A DNA stretch of 64,000 nt, from the NCBI GenBank assembly GCA_964371025.1, contig CAYJKH010000004.1, positions 82,723-146,722 on the forward strand, in the 5' to 3' direction. Positions 59,303 through 64,000 of the stretch are shown piece after piece (within the stretch, counting starts at the first letter, position 1; every line of letters starts with the position of its first letter). Under the pieces are notes generated by a model. That model was not told the DNA's origin. It saw only the letters and a list, made by a program, of their open reading frames with translations, and made no database searches. The position numbers and the translations under genes were made by a program. Source of the stretch: CAYJDP01 sp964371025. Lineage in GTDB: Bacteria; Bacillota_I; Bacilli_A; RF39; UBA660.

Positions 59303-60487
59303 CTATTTACTTTTCATATATTTAATTTCGAATATAGTATATTTATTTAATACTGAATTTAAAATTATCATACCCTTATCTTTTTCAATTATAGTTTTTG
59401 CTAGGTTTAGTCCTATGCCAACTCCACTGGAATCCTCACTCTTTTTAAATCTTTCAAATATTTGTTTTTGTAATTCCTTACTAATCCCACTTCCGTAGTC
59501 TTTAATTATAATCGAAGTATAAAAGTTAGTATCTTTTATTATAATATCTATTTTACTATTATTTTCACTATTTTCAATTGAATTTTTTAAGATATTTGTA
59601 ATAGCTTCTTCTTGCCATTTTTCATCACATAGAATAATACCATCTTGAGAAAATTTAGTATTTAATTTAATCTGTTTTTCTTTAATTAAATAATCTAGAT
59701 TTAAAATAACTCTTTGTAATAGACTGCTTGCCTTAATTTTACTTTTTTTAAATTCTACAATACTTGCATCAAATCTAGATACTTTAAGTAATATATCTAT
59801 CAAATATTTCATTTTATCTGCTTGGTTTGATATTTTATTAATATATTCATTTCTTTTTTGAACAGTCATTTTATCATCGTTAACTATGTTTTCTAACATT
59901 AGTATTATTGATGTTAAAGGAGTCTTTAATTGATGAGATATATCCGCTAAATTGTTTTTTAAGTTCTTCTTATCTAAAAGTAAATTATTTTCGTTTTCTT
60001 TTAGTAAAATAGTCGTTTTATATATTTGATCACGTAGTCTTGAAAACTCACCTTCCGTATATCTTTCTAAGTTAATATCATAATTACCGTTATTTATTTT
60101 TTCTAAATAAATAATAAGTTCTTCGATTTCTTTTTTTATTTTTACTTTTTTAGAACTAGCTATTTTTATAAATAAAATAGCAACTCCTAAAACTATTATT
60201 ACATTTATAATTAATACTAGAATAAATTTATTTTTAATGTCATTAGTAAAATAAAAGTCTTCTTTTTCATAACCGTATTCTTTTAAAATATTAATATTTG
60301 AATTACTTTTACTATCAAATATTTTAGTAATATTGTCTATATCTATATCAGGATTTTTATTTACTATTTCACTTATAACATTTAACATTTTTTCATTATA
60401 TGCATAACTATATATTTTAAAATTAAAATAGGATATTCCTACAATTAGAATTATAGATAAAACTATTATCAAACTATTTTTTTTCAA
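59303..60487 (-). CDS. Sensor histidine kinase
   Basis: 394 residues. TM1 (about 5-23) and TM2 (about 88-110) enclose a 65-residue extracellular loop; a HAMP-like linker (LEKINNGNYDINLERYTEGEF) leads to HisKA with His185 (DISHQLKTP) and an HATPase with GVGIGLNLAK. It starts at TTG 60487 after AGTAGGG; an ATG start would remove the first TM. It overlaps the response regulator by 14 bp. The ABC genes upstream suggest response to peptides or antimicrobials. Confidence 0.92.
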   Translation of the reverse strand: MKKNSLIIVLSIILIVGISYFNFKIYSYAYNEKMLNVISEIVNKNPDIDIDNITKIFDSKSNSNINILKEYGYEKEDFYFTNDIKNKFILVLIINVIIVLGVAILFIKIASSKKVKIKKEIEELIIYLEKINNGNYDINLERYTEGEFSRLRDQIYKTTILLKENENNLLLDKKNLKNNLADISHQLKTPLTSIILMLENIVNDDKMTVQKRNEYINKISNQADKMKYLIDILLKVSRFDASIVEFKKSKIKASSLLQRVILNLDYLIKEKQIKLNTKFSQDGIILCDEKWQEEAITNILKNSIENSENNSKIDIIIKDTNFYTSIIIKDYGSGISKELQKQIFERFKKSEDSSGVGIGLNLAKTIIEKDKGMIILNSVLNKYTIFEIKYMKSK

Positions 60488-61106
60488 TTATATACCCTAC
60501 TTTCTTTATTGTCTTTATAAAATTAATTCCTAATTTATCTCTTACTCTTTTAATATAAACATTAAGTGTATTTTCTTCAACAAAATTCCCAGTGTGATCA
60601 TATATAATACTAGACAATTTATCTCTTGTAATAACCTTGCCTATATTACTTAAAAATAACTCCATTATTTTAAAATCTAACATTGTTACTTCTACTTCTT
60701 TATTATTAACTAATATGTTATTAGCATTTAAATCCATAATTAAATTATTATATTCTAAAATATTATTGTTATTTCTTTTAAGTATCTTTTCTATTCTTAA
60801 ATGTAATTCTTTATTTTTAAAAGGCTTAGTAATATAATCATCTGCGACTAAGAGTCCTTGTACTGTAGTTTCTTCATCATCATGAGCAGTTAAAAATATG
60901 ATAGGACATTTAAAATTTTCACAAAATTCAAAACTTGTTCCATCTGGAAGTGATATATCTAGTATTGCTAAGTCATAATAATTTTTAATCTTTTCAAGTG
61001 CTTCTTTTTTATTATGTGCTATATCTAATTTATAATAATCATCTAAATAATAAGTAATAGCATCTGATATATTTTTATCATCTTCTACAAGTAATATTTT
61101 TTTCAT
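60474..61106 (-). CDS. OmpR-family response regulator
   Basis: 210 residues. The receiver has Glu8/Asp9/Asp10, phospho-acceptor Asp50 (AILDISLPDG), and the conserved Lys in YITKPFKNKEL. The C-terminal winged helix ends with KKVGYIIEKK. AAAGGAGG precedes the ATG. It follows the ABC permease gene after a terminator, so it has its own transcript but is likely to regulate that transporter. Confidence 0.93.
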   Translation of the reverse strand: MKKILLVEDDKNISDAITYYLDDYYKLDIAHNKKEALEKIKNYYDLAILDISLPDGTSFEFCENFKCPIIFLTAHDDEETTVQGLLVADDYITKPFKNKELHLRIEKILKRNNNNILEYNNLIMDLNANNILVNNKEVEVTMLDFKIMELFLSNIGKVITRDKLSSIIYDHTGNFVEENTLNVYIKRVRDKLGINFIKTIKKVGYIIEKK

Positions 61107-61141
61107 AAAGCCTCCTTTGTTAATACTATTTTATCATATTT

Positions 61142-61176
61142 ATAAAAAAGAATGAAAATTAAATATTCTCATTCTT
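61142..61176 (-). terminator. Terminator of the ABC transporter operon
   Basis: AAGAATGA (61148-61155) pairs with TCATTCTT (61169-61176), with a T run on the minus strand. The permease stop codon lies within. Confidence 0.7.
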
Positions 61177-63696
61177 AATTGTTTCAATTGTATTTTGTTT
61201 GTTAATTTTTAAAAGGGATATTCTCATTATTAAATAAATAATTAAAAATACAAATATAATTGCTATTAACATATATTTCCATGGTAATATGAAATTATAA
61301 CCAAGTTCTGCTCCTGCTAATATATCGTATTTCATTAATAAATAATACATTAAATATGCTAAAAGTGATCCAAATATTAATCCATATAATAGTGATTTAG
61401 TACCATAAAATATACTTTCTAGTCTTATCATATTTTTAAATTCTTTATCTGACATACCAATTGATTTTAATACAGCAAATTCTTTACTACGTAGTTTCAT
61501 ATTTGTAGTTATTGTGTTAAATATATTTGTTAAACTAATTAAAATAATTACTCCAATAAATCCATATAAGAATATCCCAATTAGTAAAATCATATTTTCT
61601 TGCATTTCTACAATTTCTTCTAAATTATTTACCCAAAAAGTCATCTCACTAATATTATCATATTCAATTATTTTATCATGATACTCTCTAATATTATCAG
61701 TAGTTAAATAAAGCGATCCAACATGTATATTAGTATCAATACTATTTAAAAATTCATTTGAAACAAGAATAACTGGTTCTGCTGAATAAAGAAAACTATC
61801 ACTACCAACTGGTAATTTTTCAATATTAATTAAGTCAATATTAGTTATATTATTTGAATCTATTTTTTTTACTTCTATATTATTAACATTATCTTTAAAT
61901 AACTTAATCCATTCATTCTCACCCTCGGTATTAACAATTTCTATTTTGTTATTAATTATTAAACCTTTATTATATACTTCTTCATAATTTAAATTATTTT
62001 CTTTTAGGATTCTTTTATATTCTTTATCTCCCATAGCAAGTAACTGTACTGTGTAAATAGGTTCTTCATCAATAGTTTCAATAATCAATCTTTCATTCAT
62101 ATATTTTTTATCAATATCAAAAATACTATACTCTGCTATTGAATATTGATTAGGTTTTCCTAATTTAAGTATGTCATCATATGCATTTAAAATTGCTTGG
62201 TTTGCATATGGTTCTCCTGTTGTTGTTGGAGTTATTCCTAAATCATATGTCGCGCTTTTATAATATTCTTTTGTTGTATCCATACCAAGCTGTATAAAAT
62301 ATGAAAGAGCAATAAATATTGTTACACTAACAGCAAGAGATATTGTAATTGTTCTAAATTTACTTTTATTTCTTTCGACATTTTTATAAGCAAATACTCC
62401 TCCAATTTTAAATACTTTACTTATAATTTTTGGAACTTTTATTTTTTTCTTTTTTATTTTTATTTCATTTTGATTTTTAATAGCTTCTATTTCTGTTATT
62501 TTACTAGCTTTTCTAGAACTTCCTAGTGCTGAAAAGTATATAGTAACCGATGAAAGTATTATACTAATTATTATAGATAGTAATGAAACACTATATATAA
62601 ATTCCCAATCTTCTAGGGTTGGTAATAAATAATTAACTACGTTAATTAAAATAAATGTAGTAATTAGTCCTCCTATTATTCCAAGTGGAATTCCAATAAT
62701 TCCTAAGTAAAATCCTTCTGATAAAACTGATCTTTTTATTTGTTTAGGAGTAGCTCCTACACTAGCAATCATCCCATACATTTTAGTTTTTTCAGTTGTT
62801 GATATAGCAAATGAATTTTTAATACAAAATATAGATGTTCCCATTATAATTAAAGCAATTACTAAAGCGAATAAATAAATGAATTCTCTAGTACTATCAT
62901 CTACACTATATCCAGCCCATCTTAAATATTCACTATTAGTACTGAAGGTATATTTACCCATATCATCATTATTTTCCATATCATTTATAGAATTTGTTAT
63001 CTCACTATAATTTTTAGGATTTTCATAAAGGACATGGATATCAGTATAATCATTAAATTCACTTTGGTATGTAAATAAACTATAATTATACATAGTTTTT
63101 AAAAATGTATAATATCCTGTTGTTCCTACTACTTTATAAGTTTTTGTTTCTATAACATCAAATGATTCTAATAAATTATTATTTTCATCATAAGTCATAG
63201 AGTTATTATCATTAAGTTCTTCCCCGTCTAAATATCTTTTTCCTATTTCAAGAGTTATTTCATCTCCTAATTTTACATTAAATCTTTCTGCATAGTATGA
63301 ATCTATTACTATTTCATTTTCATTTGATGGAACTTTTCCACTATCTAATAAATTTTCTAAATCTGATAAACCTTTTTTATCAATTCCAACAAGTCCTGCT
63401 AATTCATCATATTTAGTATCTAACTTTATGGTAGAATTAGCAGTCATATAATAGCTTTTTACTTCTTTATGATTTTTTATTTTAGAAAGTTCACTACTAG
63501 GAACATCTTCAAATGTTACATGTCTATTCCCATAACTATTAAGGGACTCTTCCATTAACGTATCTTGGAATGATACTACTAAGCTTAAAAGAGCAGTAAT
63601 TAAAGCACAAGATAACATTATTCCTACAATTGTTACAATTGATCGCTGTTTATTTAACTTTATATTTTTTAAAGTTAATTTATTTATTATCTTCAT
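61159..63696 (-). CDS. FtsX-family ABC transporter permease
   Basis: About 845 residues. The start MKIINKLTLKNIKLNKQRS is classical for this family, with a TM at about 25-48. Two FtsX modules are seen: one extracellular domain (about 48-270), three TM helices, a second N-terminal-like start (FKIGGVFAYKNVERNKSKFR), a second extracellular domain and three C-terminal TM helices. This is the eight-TM layout of export or antimicrobial-sensing permeases. The start overlaps the ATPase gene by 17 bp. Substrate unknown; the nearby two-component pair suggests a peptide-sensing module. Confidence 0.9.
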   Translation of the reverse strand: MKIINKLTLKNIKLNKQRSIVTIVGIMLSCALITALLSLVVSFQDTLMEESLNSYGNRHVTFEDVPSSELSKIKNHKEVKSYYMTANSTIKLDTKYDELAGLVGIDKKGLSDLENLLDSGKVPSNENEIVIDSYYAERFNVKLGDEITLEIGKRYLDGEELNDNNSMTYDENNNLLESFDVIETKTYKVVGTTGYYTFLKTMYNYSLFTYQSEFNDYTDIHVLYENPKNYSEITNSINDMENNDDMGKYTFSTNSEYLRWAGYSVDDSTREFIYLFALVIALIIMGTSIFCIKNSFAISTTEKTKMYGMIASVGATPKQIKRSVLSEGFYLGIIGIPLGIIGGLITTFILINVVNYLLPTLEDWEFIYSVSLLSIIISIILSSVTIYFSALGSSRKASKITEIEAIKNQNEIKIKKKKIKVPKIISKVFKIGGVFAYKNVERNKSKFRTITISLAVSVTIFIALSYFIQLGMDTTKEYYKSATYDLGITPTTTGEPYANQAILNAYDDILKLGKPNQYSIAEYSIFDIDKKYMNERLIIETIDEEPIYTVQLLAMGDKEYKRILKENNLNYEEVYNKGLIINNKIEIVNTEGENEWIKLFKDNVNNIEVKKIDSNNITNIDLINIEKLPVGSDSFLYSAEPVILVSNEFLNSIDTNIHVGSLYLTTDNIREYHDKIIEYDNISEMTFWVNNLEEIVEMQENMILLIGIFLYGFIGVIILISLTNIFNTITTNMKLRSKEFAVLKSIGMSDKEFKNMIRLESIFYGTKSLLYGLIFGSLLAYLMYYLLMKYDILAGAELGYNFILPWKYMLIAIIFVFLIIYLIMRISLLKINKQNTIETIKNENI

Positions 63697-64000
63697 AGTT
63701 TTGTTCATCCTTTACAATTTTACCATCATCAATAGTAATAACTCTATCCGCTATTTTGGCAATTTCAATATCATGAGTAATCATAATTATTGTTTGTTTA
63801 TATTTTTTATTCGATAATTTTAATAATGCTACAATTTCATCAGAATTTTTACTATCTAAATTACCAGTTGGTTCATCTGCAAGGATTATTGAAGGGTTAT
63901 TAATTAAAGATCTTCCAATAGATACTCTTTGTTGTTCTCCTCCTGATAATTCATTAGGTAAATGATTTATTCTATCTTCTAAACCTAATATTTTAATAAG
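63680..64000 (-). CDS. ABC transporter ATPase, C-terminal part (cut by the window edge)
   Basis: The last 107 codons are visible. They contain the signature LSGGEQQRVSIGRSL, Walker B IILADEPTGNLDS and the switch IMITHDIEIAK, which are typical of the LolD/MacB/BceA class of ATPases that pair with FtsX permeases. It ends just inside the permease gene. The remaining N-terminal part lies beyond 64000. Confidence 0.93.
   Translation of the reverse strand, partial: LIKILGLEDRINHLPNELSGGEQQRVSIGRSLINNPSIILADEPTGNLDSKNSDEIVALLKLSNKKYKQTIIMITHDIEIAKIADRVITIDDGKIVKDEQNYEDNK

Noticed and set aside
1..64000. Mycoplasma-type genetic code (TGA as Trp)
   Set aside because: TGA is used as a genuine stop, for example at the response regulator-kinase overlap at 7130, and Trp codons in the genes are TGG.

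Overview
The window is a strongly AT-rich bacterial chromosome segment with Gram-positive gene content. Features pointing to Bacillota (Firmicutes), class Bacilli, are an elongator tRNA-Met very close to the Bacillus type, an hrcA-grpE-dnaK-dnaJ operon behind a CIRCE-like operator, RNase HIII, TmcAL, DivIB, a small Lys/Ser signal peptidase I and strong AGGAGG ribosome sites. Peptidoglycan genes (murG, murB, divIB) show that it is walled, and TGA is used as a stop, so it is not a Mycoplasma. I infer an uncultured gut-type Bacilli lineage related to Erysipelotrichales/RF39, with moderate confidence.

Left part (1-22.6 kb): an orphan PilB/ComGA-type ATPase; the operon lepA-hemW-HD hydrolase-tmk; tRNA-Met; a two-component system; a 217/218-bp tandem repeat that carries a small hydrophobic ORF; a dCMP deaminase-queH pair; a zinc-type ABC uptake operon (znuA-znuC-znuB-lipoprotein-Smr); a 652-residue protein of unknown function; ppdK; cvpA-trxA plus a DUF5684-like membrane gene whose expected ATG is an ATA; rnhC; and a membrane-anchored arylsulfotransferase-like protein.

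Middle (22.6-41 kb): the class I heat-shock operon; an operon murG-murB-divIB led by an unexpected exported protein with a TasA/camelysin-like N-terminus; tmcAL with an HD protein; polA-mutM-pyk; a ferredoxin-thioredoxin-reductase-like protein; a gene with seventeen 20-residue leucine-rich repeats that lies between two copies of one 31-bp terminator; and lepB with an ASCH protein.

Right part (41-64 kb) is an accessory, surface-oriented region: a 2122-residue Ig-like repeat protein, a 1476-residue multidomain surface protein with a putative Cys/His catalytic core, DUF3592-like and multispanning membrane proteins, a GNAT acetyltransferase, a WYL regulator next to a Mesh1-type HD/P-loop kinase fusion, two exported proteins, and a two-component system next to an FtsX-type ABC transporter cut by the window edge.

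The genome is compact. Most genes sit in tight minus-strand operons with TAATG or ATGA junctions, and several stop codons lie inside their own terminator hairpins. The most unusual items are the tandem repeat at 7851-8311, which looks like a duplicated type I toxin-like module; the terminator duplication around the repeat-protein gene; and the WYL/HD-kinase pair.
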